Shown here in pieces: positions 8,212 through 17,518 of a stretch of 38,743 nucleotides of DNA; within the stretch, counting starts at the first letter, position 1, and each line of letters begins with the position of its first letter. The notes below the pieces were generated by a model. That model ran no database searches, was not told the DNA's origin, and saw only the letters and a program-made list of their open reading frames with translations. Made by a program: the position numbers and the translations under genes. The stretch comes from Candidatus Pacearchaeota archaeon (GTDB lineage Archaea; Nanobdellota; Nanobdellia; Pacearchaeales; GW2011-AR1): positions 1-38,743 of the forward strand of contig JAFCGC010000001.1 of the NCBI GenBank assembly GCA_017608305.1. Direction: 5' to 3'.

Positions 8212-9681
8212 TTATTTTATCCTAATTATTTTTTCAGATTTATAAAACTTAACTGCCTTATTTAGTCTTGATTTTGTTTCAGAATAAAGGGTCATAATTT
8301 TCTGGCCTTTTTTTACCTTCTGACCCTCATGATAGTTTAAATAAATTCCAGCAAATTTATCTTTAGGACATCCCAATGTTCTTGCTAAGTGGTTTATTTT
8401 TTTATTATCTATATCAATAATCTTTCCTGACCTAGGAAAAGAAAGAGATTTTTGAAATTTAGCTGTTTTTAGAGTTTTGATTTTTCCTTTTTGGGCTTTG
8501 ATAATTTCTTTAAATTTATCAAAAGCTTTGCCAGAATCTAAAATTGTTTTAGCTAATTCTAAACCTTTTCCTTTTTTTGCTTTTCCTGTTAATTCTAAAA
8601 GTTCTGCAGATAACACTAAAGATTCTTCTTCTAATTTGTGACACTTATCTTCACGTCTAAGAACCTTAATTACATCTATCATCTCGAGTGCGGGCCCAAT
8701 TCCATTTCCAATCGGACCATTATTTTTAACAAGCAAACATTTTATTTTCTTTTTAAAATGTTTTCCCAGGATTTCAAACTTTTTCTTTAATTTTAATGCT
8801 TTTTGTCGAGTTATTTTAGCTGTTCTGCCATAAGGAAGATGTATTAATAGATGGGTGCTTCCAACAGCTAATTTTTTAGCCATAATAGAAGCAAGTAATT
8901 GGGCTTCAGGATCTATATTAAGCTGTTTTTCTACTTGAATTATTTTTGAATCGGCAGGAACCATTCCTAAAGAACCCCCCCAAACAATACATCCCTTTGT
9001 TTTTTTGATTATTTGCTTAATTTCTGACATTGTAAAATCAACTTGGGTGAGGGTTTCAATTGCATCAACTGTTCCTGCAGGAGTTGTTATTGCTCTCGAA
9101 GAGGTCTTTGGAACCACTAAACCCGCAGCAACACAAATAGAAACAACTATCGGGGTTGTTCTTCCTGCAATCCCTCCTATGGAATGTTTATCTGCAATTA
9201 TTTTGCTCTTTAAAGAAAGTTTATTTCCTGTTTTTAATATTGCCTTTATCAAATAAATTGTTTCTTTTATACTCATTCCTTGTTTATACATCCCTGAAAC
9301 AAAAAGAGCAATTTCAGATTCAAATAAAGAATTATTTGCAACATCTTCTATTATTTGGTAAATCTCTTTTTCAGATAATGGGGTCTTATTTAATTTTTTC
9401 TTAATTAAACTTAAACTCTTTGGAGAAGAAGTAAGAAGCACATCTATTTTTTGTGCTTTTTTTAAATTCATTCTTTGCCTTATTTCAGAAGATACTGCAA
9501 TTTCATTTTTCTTTATCAAATTTCCAGTAATAATATCAAGAACTGTAAACATTTCTTTTGATTTTGATTTAATAACAATTCTTTCTTTAGCATGCACTCC
9601 TACTTTATCTGCAGCTGTTTTATGTAACATTGCAACAGGAAGTCCTGCAGACCACTTAAGAAATTTAACTTTTAATTCCAT
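8212..9681 (-). CDS. AMP phosphorylase (archaeal thymidine-phosphorylase-like family)
   Basis: IADKHSIGGIAGRTTPIVVSICVAAGLVVPKTSSRAITTPAGTVDAIETL is the pyrimidine/AMP phosphorylase signature; 489 aa with an N-terminal archaeal extension. Confidence 0.92.
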   Translation of the reverse strand: MELKVKFLKWSAGLPVAMLHKTAADKVGVHAKERIVIKSKSKEMFTVLDIITGNLIKKNEIAVSSEIRQRMNLKKAQKIDVLLTSSPKSLSLIKKKLNKTPLSEKEIYQIIEDVANNSLFESEIALFVSGMYKQGMSIKETIYLIKAILKTGNKLSLKSKIIADKHSIGGIAGRTTPIVVSICVAAGLVVPKTSSRAITTPAGTVDAIETLTQVDFTMSEIKQIIKKTKGCIVWGGSLGMVPADSKIIQVEKQLNIDPEAQLLASIMAKKLAVGSTHLLIHLPYGRTAKITRQKALKLKKKFEILGKHFKKKIKCLLVKNNGPIGNGIGPALEMIDVIKVLRREDKCHKLEEESLVLSAELLELTGKAKKGKGLELAKTILDSGKAFDKFKEIIKAQKGKIKTLKTAKFQKSLSFPRSGKIIDIDNKKINHLARTLGCPKDKFAGIYLNYHEGQKVKKGQKIMTLYSETKSRLNKAVKFYKSEKIIRIK

Positions 9682-9734
9682 TTTATTCCTCTTTTATCCA
9701 TAGTTAGAAAAAATGATTTTTATATTTATCTAAA

Positions 9735-10769
9735 CTATTTTTTTGATTTATCCACAAAGATGTCTGATCTTTTCTTTCCCCGATAAATTTCAAGAACAAT
9801 TAAAAGATAGGCGAGTATTAAAGGACCCATAATAAATCCTAAAACTCCAAATAAAAAGATTCCTCCAATCATTGAAATCAAAATTAATCCTGTATGGATT
9901 TTAGTTCTTTTTGAAACTATTAATGGTCTGAGGAAATTATCTATATTTGAAGAAATAAGCCCAAAAATAAGAACAATTATTGCTGCTCCTGTACTTCCTT
10001 TAATCAGAAGATAAATAAAAACAGGTACCCAAACCATGATTGTGCCTACAATAGGAAAAATACCTATTAGTGCTGCAATAATAGTAAGTAAAAGAGCATT
10101 AGGAACTCCTGCTAAAAAGAAACCAATTCCAGCAATAATTCCTTGACCCATTCCAACAATTACTTGGCCATAAAGAACAGAGGCAGTAATATCTTTAGAT
10201 GCTTCAAATAATTTAGATTTTACCTCTTTTGAAAAAGGCAATAAACTTTTTATGTAATTTAGTAAAGCATCTCTATCTCTTAAAACAAAAAATAAAGTGA
10301 AAAAGACCACTAATAGTTGAAGAATAAATGTTGGCAAATTAAATATTAACTCGGATAATGTATTCACAAGAGAATTCGTAATATCTGTTACAAATGAATG
10401 AATTATAGAACCTATTTCTGCTGAAAACTCTGAACCAGCTAAAGAAGGAAAAATTTTCTGAAGCGGAGTAATATAATCTACTTTTTGAGATGCTAAATAA
10501 ACTTTAAAGGATTGGTCTATTGCAACAGGGGTTAAAAACCAAATAGGAATCACTATTAATATTATCAATAAAAGACATATCAAAAAAGCTGAAAAGTTAG
10601 TGGATTTAAAAGCTCTTACAAACAAATTATAGACTGGTGCAAAGATAAAAGCTAAAAAAAATGCAACTAAAATAGACAATAAAATTGGTTTTAATAGAAA
10701 AAAGGTTAGAACAAGCAGTATGATTAACATTCCTGCAGTGATTATTTTGTTGAAAAAAGGAGAGTCCAT
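9735..10769 (-). CDS. AI-2E family (PerM/UPF0118) transporter
   Basis: Multi-TM protein with GMGQGIIAGIGFFLAGVPNALLLTIIAALIGIFPIVG, typical of the family. Confidence 0.85.
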   Translation of the reverse strand: MDSPFFNKIITAGMLIILLVLTFFLLKPILLSILVAFFLAFIFAPVYNLFVRAFKSTNFSAFLICLLLIILIVIPIWFLTPVAIDQSFKVYLASQKVDYITPLQKIFPSLAGSEFSAEIGSIIHSFVTDITNSLVNTLSELIFNLPTFILQLLVVFFTLFFVLRDRDALLNYIKSLLPFSKEVKSKLFEASKDITASVLYGQVIVGMGQGIIAGIGFFLAGVPNALLLTIIAALIGIFPIVGTIMVWVPVFIYLLIKGSTGAAIIVLIFGLISSNIDNFLRPLIVSKRTKIHTGLILISMIGGIFLFGVLGFIMGPLILAYLLIVLEIYRGKKRSDIFVDKSKK

Positions 10770-10865
10770 TTTCTGAATATAATATTAATAATGAGAAGGA
10801 GATGAAATTTATAAGTCTTGTTATTTTTCCAAAAAATTTAAAAGCAAATTTGAACAAGAATATAT

Positions 10866-11573
10866 ATGAATTTTATAAAAAAGATTTTTGATAAGGAGAT
10901 TGACCCAAATACACATTTACAATTTCAAAAATTTAGTAAAGGAGAATTTAGGAATAGGGCCATAATTAAGGCAAAAGTCTCTGGAACCAAGTATACTACA
11001 GTAACTACTGCTGAATTTGTAAATGAGATGGTTAGAATAGTTGCGGAAAAGTTAGGAGAATCTAAAACAAGGATTACTGGAGCTATTATCTCTACAAATG
11101 ATTTAACAGGAGAGTTAGAATTTAAAGATAAAGAACAGTTTCAAGGAGTCAAGAGATATTTAATTGACAAAGAAATATCTGGAAAAGAAATAATTGAACT
11201 CTTGAATAAATTTCCAAAAAGTTTTTTTGCTCTGAGTTTTGAATCAGATGATACAAAGTTGAAAATTAAACCAAAGGCTCCAAAATCAGGAAAATCAAGT
11301 TCTAAGAAGGGAGAAGCTCCAAAACCAGATTTTTGTAGATTAGTTACAACAGACAAAGAATTAGGGCAGAGTTTTGTGTTTGAAAAACCTGATTTTAAAG
11401 ATGCTGAAGTAAATCATACTTTTATTATAACTGGTTTAATAATTTCCGATGAATTAAAATCAAGCAATGATTTTGCTAAAATAAGAGAAGAAGCTAAGAG
11501 AAAGGGTAAAATTATTAGAAAAACTATTATTGATGGGCAAGAATCAACACAAGAATTTGATTTTGAGGCCTGA
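10866..11573 (+). CDS. Hypothetical protein
   Basis: 235-aa ORF immediately upstream of the ribosomal super-operon. Confidence 0.65.
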   Translation: MNFIKKIFDKEIDPNTHLQFQKFSKGEFRNRAIIKAKVSGTKYTTVTTAEFVNEMVRIVAEKLGESKTRITGAIISTNDLTGELEFKDKEQFQGVKRYLIDKEISGKEIIELLNKFPKSFFALSFESDDTKLKIKPKAPKSGKSSSKKGEAPKPDFCRLVTTDKELGQSFVFEKPDFKDAEVNHTFIITGLIISDELKSSNDFAKIREEAKRKGKIIRKTIIDGQESTQEFDFEA

Positions 11574-11597
11574 TTGAGAAAAAAACTTTCCCATAAC

Positions 11598-11607
11598 CTT
11601 TATAAAG
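11598..11607 (+). promoter_or_regulatory. Putative TATA box of the uL3-to-SecY operon
   Basis: CTTTATAAAG about 70 nt upstream of the uL3 ATG in the gap after 10866..11573. Confidence 0.5.
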
Positions 11608-11671
11608 CAAATATTTCTATCTATTTTATCCAGGGTAGGTAAAATGATAATATCCGCAAAACTAAAAACAA

Positions 11672-12616
11672 ATGCCTACAAGAAAATCACCAAGAAAGGG
11701 AAGTTTGCAATTTTGGCCCAGAAAAAGGGCTGTTAAATTTCTACCTAGTGTTAACTGGAAAGCTATTAATTCTGGGAAAAATCTTAAAGGATTTATTTGT
11801 TATAAAGCAGGAATGGCTTCTGCTGAAATTAAAGATAATAGTCCTAATTCGATGACAAAAGGCAAAAATATTATTCTTCCTGTAACAATTCTTGAATGTC
11901 CTCCTATGAAAATATTCTCTATAAGATTTTACAAAAATAACAAAGTTGCTAAAGAAATTCTAATTGAAAATCTAGACAAAGAATTGAAAAAAAAGGTCAA
12001 ATTGCCTAAGAAAGCAGGACAAAAATTAGACACAATAAAAACAGAAGAATATGATGATACCAAAGCAATCTTTTATAGTGTTGTTAAAAGAACAAATATA
12101 AAGAAAAAGCCAGATTTAATAGAAATAGGTCTTGTGGGAAACTTAGAAGAAAAACTAAAATTTCTCAAAGAAAATTCAAACAAAGAAATCTCTGTTTTAG
12201 ATATTTTTGAAAAAGAAGAACTTGTTGATTTAAGAGGATTGACAAAAGGAAAAGGTTTTTCAGGCCCTGTAAAAAGATTTGGAATCACCCTTAAACAATC
12301 TAAATCCGAAAAAGGAAGGAGAAGACCTGGAAGTCTAGGTCCATGGCATCCAGCTCGTGTAACATTTAGGGTTCCACAAGCAGGCCAACTTGGAATGTTT
12401 ACAAGAGTTATTTATAATAATAAAATAGTTGATTTGGGAAAAGCAAGTGATAAACCAATTAAAAATATAAAAAATTTTGGAAATATTAAAACAGATTATA
12501 TAATTGTTAAAGGGTCTGTTCAAGGTCCTGCAAAAAGACAACTTCTTTTAACTTCTTGTCTTAGAAAAACCAAAAAACAATCAAATAAAAATTATGAATT
12601 TATTGAATTAAAATGA
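11672..12616 (+). CDS. rpl3: Ribosomal protein uL3
   Basis: RKSPRKGSLQFWPRKRA...GFSGPVKRFGI...GSLGPWHPARV...RVPQAGQLG. Confidence 0.96.
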   Translation: MPTRKSPRKGSLQFWPRKRAVKFLPSVNWKAINSGKNLKGFICYKAGMASAEIKDNSPNSMTKGKNIILPVTILECPPMKIFSIRFYKNNKVAKEILIENLDKELKKKVKLPKKAGQKLDTIKTEEYDDTKAIFYSVVKRTNIKKKPDLIEIGLVGNLEEKLKFLKENSNKEISVLDIFEKEELVDLRGLTKGKGFSGPVKRFGITLKQSKSEKGRRRPGSLGPWHPARVTFRVPQAGQLGMFTRVIYNNKIVDLGKASDKPIKNIKNFGNIKTDYIIVKGSVQGPAKRQLLLTSCLRKTKKQSNKNYEFIELK

Positions 12617-13425
12617 AAGCTGCAATTTTAGATATAAACGGAAAAGAAAAATCAAAAATTGATCTTCCTAAATATTTTTCAGCAAAAATTAGAGAAGACA
12701 TAATCCAAAAAGTTTTAGAAATAAAAAAGAAGCAACAACCTTATTCTCCCTCTCCTGTTGCTGGAAAGCAACATGCTGCTAAGGGAAAAGTTGTACACAG
12801 AAGACATGTTTGGAGAAGTGGGTATGGAAGAGGAGCATCAAGAGTTCCTAGGAAAATATTTTCTAGAAGAGGAAATAGATTTAATTGGGAAGCTGCAGAA
12901 GTACCTCAAGCAAGAGGAGGTATGAGGACCCATCCTCCAAAAGTTATTTCAATGATAAATTTTCAAAAAACTAACAAAAAAGAATTAAAAAAAGCCTTAA
13001 TTTCTGCTTTAAGTGCAACAGCAAATTCAACAAAAGTTTCTGAAAAATATGAAAGGTTAAAAGATAAAAAATTAGAAAATTTTCCATTTATTGTTGAATC
13101 AAAATTCATTTCCTTAAAAATAAAAGAGTTAATTTCTAGTTTAAAGAAAATTCTAGGCAAAAATTTATTTGAATTATCTCAAAAAAAGAAGAGTATAAGA
13201 AAAGGGAAGGGAAAATCAAGAGGAAGAAAATACAAAACTAGTTCTGGGCTGTTAATAGTTGTTGGAAATAAAGAAAAATTAAAAACAAAACAGTTTGATG
13301 TTGTAAATGTTAAAAAATTAGGCATATCTGATCTTGCTAGAGGTGGTTTAGGAAGATTAACTCTTTATACTGAAAATGCAATTAAAGATTTGGAAGAAAA
13401 ATTCGAGGGAGGAGATTCAAAATGA
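12613..13425 (+). CDS. rpl4: Ribosomal protein uL4
   Basis: QPYSPSPVAGKQHAAKGKVVHRRHVWRSGYGRGASRVPRK; ATGA overlap with uL3. Confidence 0.95.
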   Translation: MKAAILDINGKEKSKIDLPKYFSAKIREDIIQKVLEIKKKQQPYSPSPVAGKQHAAKGKVVHRRHVWRSGYGRGASRVPRKIFSRRGNRFNWEAAEVPQARGGMRTHPPKVISMINFQKTNKKELKKALISALSATANSTKVSEKYERLKDKKLENFPFIVESKFISLKIKELISSLKKILGKNLFELSQKKKSIRKGKGKSRGRKYKTSSGLLIVVGNKEKLKTKQFDVVNVKKLGISDLARGGLGRLTLYTENAIKDLEEKFEGGDSK

Positions 13426-13658
13426 AACCAGTAGTAACTGAAAAAGCCGTAATGATGGTTGAATTACAAAATATTTTAACTTTTGAAACTACTAAGAATA
13501 AAACAAAAGTTCAGATAAAAAAAGAGGTAGAAGAAATTTTTAATGTGAAAGTAAAAAAAATAAGGACATTAGTCAGAGCAAATAAAAAATATGCTTATGT
13601 TAAATTAAAAAAGGAATTTCCTGCTATTGATATAGCTACGAAATTAGGATTGATGTAG
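13422..13658 (+). CDS. rpl23: Ribosomal protein uL23
   Basis: PVVTEKAVMMVE...VKVKKIRTL...; ATGA overlap with uL4. Confidence 0.94.
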   Translation: MKPVVTEKAVMMVELQNILTFETTKNKTKVQIKKEVEEIFNVKVKKIRTLVRANKKYAYVKLKKEFPAIDIATKLGLM

Positions 13659-13665
13659 AAACACA

Positions 13666-14364
13666 ATGGGAAAAAGAATAATTGTTCAAAGACGAGGAAG
13701 AGGAACTAGCACTTACAGAGTTAGGAAAAAGGCTTTTAGACACAAACTAAAATATCCTTCAAAATTAGAAGGAGAAGGAAAAGTGCTAAAACTTTTCAAT
13801 TCTTCAGCACATACTGCACCATTAGCAAAGATCCAATATGAAAAAAGGGTTTTCTCTATTCCTGCGTTTAAAGGAATGATTGAAGGTCAAAAAATAAATT
13901 TTATGAAAAAAGAAATCAAAGACGGGAATATTTTAAAGCTAATAGATCTACCTATTAAAACATCTGTTTATCAAATAGAATCAAAACCAGGAGACGGAGG
14001 AGTTTTTATCAAGAGTGGAGGGGGTTCTGGAGGTGTTAATAGAATTGTTGGAAAAAATGTTTTTATTTCAATGCCTTCAAAAAAAGAAAAAAAATTCAAT
14101 GGAAATTGTAGGGCAATTGTTGGAGTAATCGCAGGAACAGGAAGATTAGATAAACCTGTAATTAAAGCAGGAAAGAAATATCATATTAAAAAATCAAAAA
14201 GTAAATTATGGCCTAGAACTTCTGCAGTAAAAATGAATGCAATAGATCACCCTTTTGGTTCAGGAAGAGCAAAAAATCCAAAAAGTAAGATTGCAAAAAG
14301 AAATGCTCCTCCTGGAAGAAAAGTAGGATTAATTAGGCCTAAGAGGACAGGAAAAAGAAAATGA
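13666..14364 (+). CDS. rpl2: Ribosomal protein uL2
   Basis: GKRIIVQRRGRGTSTYR...WPRTSAVKMNAIDHPFGSGRAKNP. Confidence 0.96.
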   Translation: MGKRIIVQRRGRGTSTYRVRKKAFRHKLKYPSKLEGEGKVLKLFNSSAHTAPLAKIQYEKRVFSIPAFKGMIEGQKINFMKKEIKDGNILKLIDLPIKTSVYQIESKPGDGGVFIKSGGGSGGVNRIVGKNVFISMPSKKEKKFNGNCRAIVGVIAGTGRLDKPVIKAGKKYHIKKSKSKLWPRTSAVKMNAIDHPFGSGRAKNPKSKIAKRNAPPGRKVGLIRPKRTGKRK

Positions 14365-14756
14365 TTGTAAAGAAAAAAGAATTCACATATAAAGGGAAAA
14401 CATTGAAAGAGCTGCAAGAGCTAGATGTTAGAGAGTTTGCAAAGTATCTAAGATCAAGACAAAGGAGAACTGTTCTCAGAAATTTTCAAGAAATTGAAAA
14501 ATTTGTAAAAAGATCTAAAGAAAAAATAAAGAAAGATAAAAAAGTAAAAACCCATCAAAGAGATCTTGTCGTTGTTCCTGATATGGTGGGAATGAGAATT
14601 CAGGTCTATAATGGCCAAAATTTCATTAGCTTTGATATTACTGGAGAAATGTTGGGGCATAAATTAGGAGAATTTGCACTAACAAGAGCCAGAATAAAAC
14701 ATGGTAAAGCAGGAGTAGGAGCAACTAAAGGAAGTAAACATAAATCCAAAAAATAA
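14361..14756 (+). CDS. rps19: Ribosomal protein uS19
   Basis: VVPDMVGMRIQVYNGQNFISFDITGEMLGHKLGEFALTR. Confidence 0.95.
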   Translation: MIVKKKEFTYKGKTLKELQELDVREFAKYLRSRQRRTVLRNFQEIEKFVKRSKEKIKKDKKVKTHQRDLVVVPDMVGMRIQVYNGQNFISFDITGEMLGHKLGEFALTRARIKHGKAGVGATKGSKHKSKK

Positions 14757-14757
14757 A

Positions 14758-15423
14758 ATGACTAACACAGAAAAACCAACAGGAATAACAGAACAGAAAA
14801 AACAAGATAATGTTGGAAAAATACCAAAAACAAAAGAAAAATTCCGGGAAGAAAAAAAATCAGTTCCAGAGACTAAAGAAGAAGTAAAAAAAGAAGAAAA
14901 AGACTCTGAAGGAAAACCTCAGGTCTCGTCCGCCAAAAAGGTCGAACGAAAACAAGAACAGAAAAAACCTAAAATCAAAAAAACAGAGGCTAGTGTAAAC
15001 TCATTTAGTCTTCCAATTTCTACAAAAAAATCTGTTGGTATCAGTAAATTCATTAAAAATAAAAGAATAGATCAAGCAATTTTAGATTTAGAAGAAGTTC
15101 TAAAATTCAAAAAAGCTGTTCCTATGAAAGGAGAAATTCCACATAGAAAAGGTAAAGGAATTATGTCTGGGAGTTTTCCAAAAAAAGCAACAGAACATTT
15201 TATAAAATTATTAAAAAGTCTTGCAGCAAATGCTAATGCGAATGAATTAGAAAACCCAATAATCTCAGAGGTTATAACAAATATGGCTTCAAGACCCTAT
15301 GGGCGGTTTGGAGCAACTAGAAAAAAAAGAAGCCATGTTAAAATAATTGCAAGAGATAAAAAAGAAAATAAACCTAAGAAAGGAGGGAAAAAACAAGACA
15401 ATGGAAGAAAGAAACATAGTTAG
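14758..15423 (+). CDS. rpl22: Ribosomal protein uL22 with a long charged N-terminal extension
   Basis: Core VPMKGEIPHRKGKG...LKSLAANANANELENP...; first ~80 residues are K/E/Q-rich. Confidence 0.92.
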   Translation: MTNTEKPTGITEQKKQDNVGKIPKTKEKFREEKKSVPETKEEVKKEEKDSEGKPQVSSAKKVERKQEQKKPKIKKTEASVNSFSLPISTKKSVGISKFIKNKRIDQAILDLEEVLKFKKAVPMKGEIPHRKGKGIMSGSFPKKATEHFIKLLKSLAANANANELENPIISEVITNMASRPYGRFGATRKKRSHVKIIARDKKENKPKKGGKKQDNGRKKHS

Positions 15424-16063
15424 ATTAAAAAAAGAAGAATTTAGAATTAGAGAACATATTAAAAAATCATTGGGAAAAGGAAAAATAAGTAAAGTAAAAA
15501 TTGAATATACTCCTGTTGGAGAAAGAATAATTATTTCAACAAATAGGCCAGGACTAGTTATTGGGAGAGGTGGAGAAAAAATAAATGAATTAACAGACAT
15601 TCTTAAAAGAAAATTTAAGTTAGAAAATCCCCATATTGAGATAGATGAAATAAAAGAAGCAGAATTTGATGCTCAATTAATGGCAGACGAAATTGCTCTT
15701 GGATTAGAAAGATTTGGGCCAATAAAATTTAAAGTTATTGCATACAGGGCCTTACAAAAAATAATGGATGCAGGAGCACAAGGTGCAGAAATAAGATTAA
15801 ACGGAAAACTGCCTGGAGCAAGAGCAAAGCCATGGCGTTTTGCACAAGGATATTTGAAAAAAACAGGAGATAGTGCAAAAGTAGTTGATAGGGCACAAGC
15901 AAGAGCCCAAACTAAACCAGGAACTGTGGGGGTTAAGGTAAGTATTTTGTCTCCTCATGCTGTTTTGAAAGACAAAATAAAAATTGATGAAGAACTCATT
16001 AAAAAATTAAAAGAAAATTTAAAAAAACAGGATCAAGCAATTAAAAAAACTAAAAAGAAATAA
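15401..16063 (+). CDS. rps3: Ribosomal protein uS3
   Basis: KH domain RPGLVIGRGGEKINELT; GAQGAEIRLNGKLPGARAKPWRFAQGYLKKTG. ATG 15401 preferred to 15347. Confidence 0.95.
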   Translation: MEERNIVRLKKEEFRIREHIKKSLGKGKISKVKIEYTPVGERIIISTNRPGLVIGRGGEKINELTDILKRKFKLENPHIEIDEIKEAEFDAQLMADEIALGLERFGPIKFKVIAYRALQKIMDAGAQGAEIRLNGKLPGARAKPWRFAQGYLKKTGDSAKVVDRAQARAQTKPGTVGVKVSILSPHAVLKDKIKIDEELIKKLKENLKKQDQAIKKTKKK

Positions 16064-16065
16064 AA

Positions 16066-16293
16066 ATGGCATTATTAAAAACAAAAGAAATCCGGGAAAT
16101 GGGTAAAGAAAATAGAGAGAAAAAGTTGAAAGAATTAAAATTAGAATTGGTAAAATCAAAAGCAAATGTGTCTAAAAAAGGGAGTGCAAAAACAAAAGAA
16201 ATAAAAAAAATAATTGCGCGGATACTCACAATCAACAAATCCCAAGAACCTAAAAAGAAATCAGGAATTAGGGAGGAGTTGAACAAAACTTAA
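16066..16293 (+). CDS. rpl29: Ribosomal protein uL29
   Basis: LKTKEIREM...ELKLELVKSKA...IKKIIARILTI; operon position. Confidence 0.9.
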   Translation: MALLKTKEIREMGKENREKKLKELKLELVKSKANVSKKGSAKTKEIKKIIARILTINKSQEPKKKSGIREELNKT

Positions 16294-16296
16294 ACA

Positions 16297-16593
16297 ATGG
16301 AAATATGTCCAAAATGTGGCTTGCCTGAGCAAGCATGTGTATGTGAACAGATCGAAAAAAGTTCACAAAAGATAAATGTGACAACAGACAGAAAAAGGTA
16401 TGGAAAGATAGTGACCGTTGTTACGGGATTCAGCGATGGAGTTGATGTAAAAAAAACCGCAAAAGCTCTAAAAAATGAGCTGGCTTGCGGGGGAACTTAC
16501 AAAGACAACACAATAGAACTCCAAGGAGACCACAGAAAGAGAATAAAAGAAATGTTGGTCAAACTTGGGTTTGATGGAGAATCCCTCGATTAA
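16297..16593 (+). CDS. Translation initiation factor aIF1 (SUI1)
   Basis: ICPKCGLPEQACVCE zinc motif; GKIVTVVTGFSDGVDVKKTAKALKNELACGGTYKDNTIELQGDH. Confidence 0.94.
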   Translation: MEICPKCGLPEQACVCEQIEKSSQKINVTTDRKRYGKIVTVVTGFSDGVDVKKTAKALKNELACGGTYKDNTIELQGDHRKRIKEMLVKLGFDGESLD

Positions 16594-16614
16594 TACACAG
16601 TAAACAATTGAAAA

Positions 16615-16971
16615 ATGGAAAAGAAAAAAACAAAAACAAGTGGAAGAGAGAAAAGTGTAGCTGGGCAAGACCTAGAATGTAAAAATAGAGATTGTCCAAA
16701 GCATGGAACATTGAAAGTAAGAGGAAGAATGTTCAAAGGCAAAGTAATAAAAAAATTTCCAAAAAGAATTGTTATTGAATTTGAAAGGATGGTTTATGTT
16801 AGAAAGTATGAAAGATATTTTAAATCAAAAACAAAGATACATGCAAGACTTCCAGTTTGTATGGAAAATACAATTAATGTGGGAGACCTTATCAAAGTTC
16901 AAGAATGTCGACCATTAAGTAAAATTGTTCATTTCGTAGTGATTGAAAAAATAAAGGAGGGAAAAAAATGA
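16615..16971 (+). CDS. rps17: Ribosomal protein uS17
   Basis: GKVIKKFPKRIVIEFERMVYVRKYERYFKSKTKIHARLPVCM. Confidence 0.94.
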   Translation: MEKKKTKTSGREKSVAGQDLECKNRDCPKHGTLKVRGRMFKGKVIKKFPKRIVIEFERMVYVRKYERYFKSKTKIHARLPVCMENTINVGDLIKVQECRPLSKIVHFVVIEKIKEGKK

Positions 16972-17027
16972 AGACAAATATGAAATTCTCATTCATCCGA
17001 ATTAAACACGAGGAAAAATTCAAATGA
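16968..17027 (+). CDS. Mini-ORF copy A: MKTNMKFSFIRIKHEEKFK*
   Basis: ATGA overlap with the uS17 stop at its 5' end and ATGA overlap with copy B at its 3' end; similar to copies B, D and E. Confidence 0.5.
   Translation: MKTNMKFSFIRIKHEEKFK
16999..17021 (+). promoter_or_regulatory. SD-in-loop hairpin, copy A
   Basis: GAATT-AAACACGAGGAAA-AATTC: 5-bp stem, 13-nt loop containing GAGG, 2 nt before the next ATG. Confidence 0.45.
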
Positions 17028-17077
17028 AAGTAAATGCAAGATTTTTATTCATTCGTTTTCAGGAAGAAATCAAATGA
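17024..17077 (+). CDS. Mini-ORF copy B: MKVNARFLFIRFQEEIK*
   Basis: ATGA overlap with copy A and with the uL14 start at 17074. Confidence 0.5.
   Translation: MKVNARFLFIRFQEEIK
17055..17071 (+). promoter_or_regulatory. SD-in-loop hairpin, copy B (shorter variant)
   Basis: GTTTT-CAGGAAG-AAATC: 4 of 5 pairs, 7-nt loop containing AGGA (two codons shorter than other copies). Confidence 0.3.
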
Positions 17078-17475
17078 AAGCAATATCGGCAAAAGCTACA
17101 GCTGGGTTAAATCTTGGAGCATGGATGATTTCATCAGACAATAGTGGAGCAAAAATGGTCAAGTTAGTCTCTGTTAAAAAAAGCAAAGCAAAAAAAGGAA
17201 AACAAGTAGCAGCAAAAATTGCTGATTGGGTTAAAGTTAGTGTTAAAAAAGGAATTCCAGACATGAAAGGTAAAGTTTTTGATGCAGTTATAATCAGACA
17301 GAAAAAACCTTTTAGGAGATTAAATGGAGAAAGAGTTGGATTTGAAGATAATGCTGTTGCTATTTTAAAAGATGATAAAGGAAATCCAAAAGGAACTCAA
17401 ATTAAAGGACCAATTGCAAGGGAGGTAATGGAGCGATGGCCCCAAGTGGGCAAAATTGCTTCAATTGTATATTAA
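17074..17475 (+). CDS. rpl14: Ribosomal protein uL14
   Basis: MISSDNSGAKMVKLVSVK...VFDAVIIRQKKPFRRLNGERVGFEDNAVAIL. Confidence 0.95.
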   Translation: MKAISAKATAGLNLGAWMISSDNSGAKMVKLVSVKKSKAKKGKQVAAKIADWVKVSVKKGIPDMKGKVFDAVIIRQKKPFRRLNGERVGFEDNAVAILKDDKGNPKGTQIKGPIAREVMERWPQVGKIASIVY

Positions 17476-17517
17476 ATGAACCTTTTAAAAAGGTTCCCAA
17501 ACCATAATAAAAAATAA
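17476..17517 (+). CDS. Mini-ORF F between uL14 and uL24: MNLLKRFPNHNKK*
   Basis: ATG directly abuts the uL14 TAA; TAA ends 1 nt before the uL24 ATG. Not obviously homologous to copies A-E. Confidence 0.25.
   Translation: MNLLKRFPNHNKK
17478..17496 (+). repeat. Perfect inverted repeat GAACCTTTT-A-AAAAGGTTC
   Basis: 9-bp arms around a single central base in the uL14-uL24 gap. Confidence 0.7.
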
Positions 17518-17518
17518 A

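Noticed and set aside
14924-14958. Locally GC-richer stretch CTCAGGTCTCGTCCGCCAAAAAGGTCGAACG in the uL22 N-terminal extension
   Set aside because: In frame within a low-complexity charged extension; too short and unrepeated to call an insertion.
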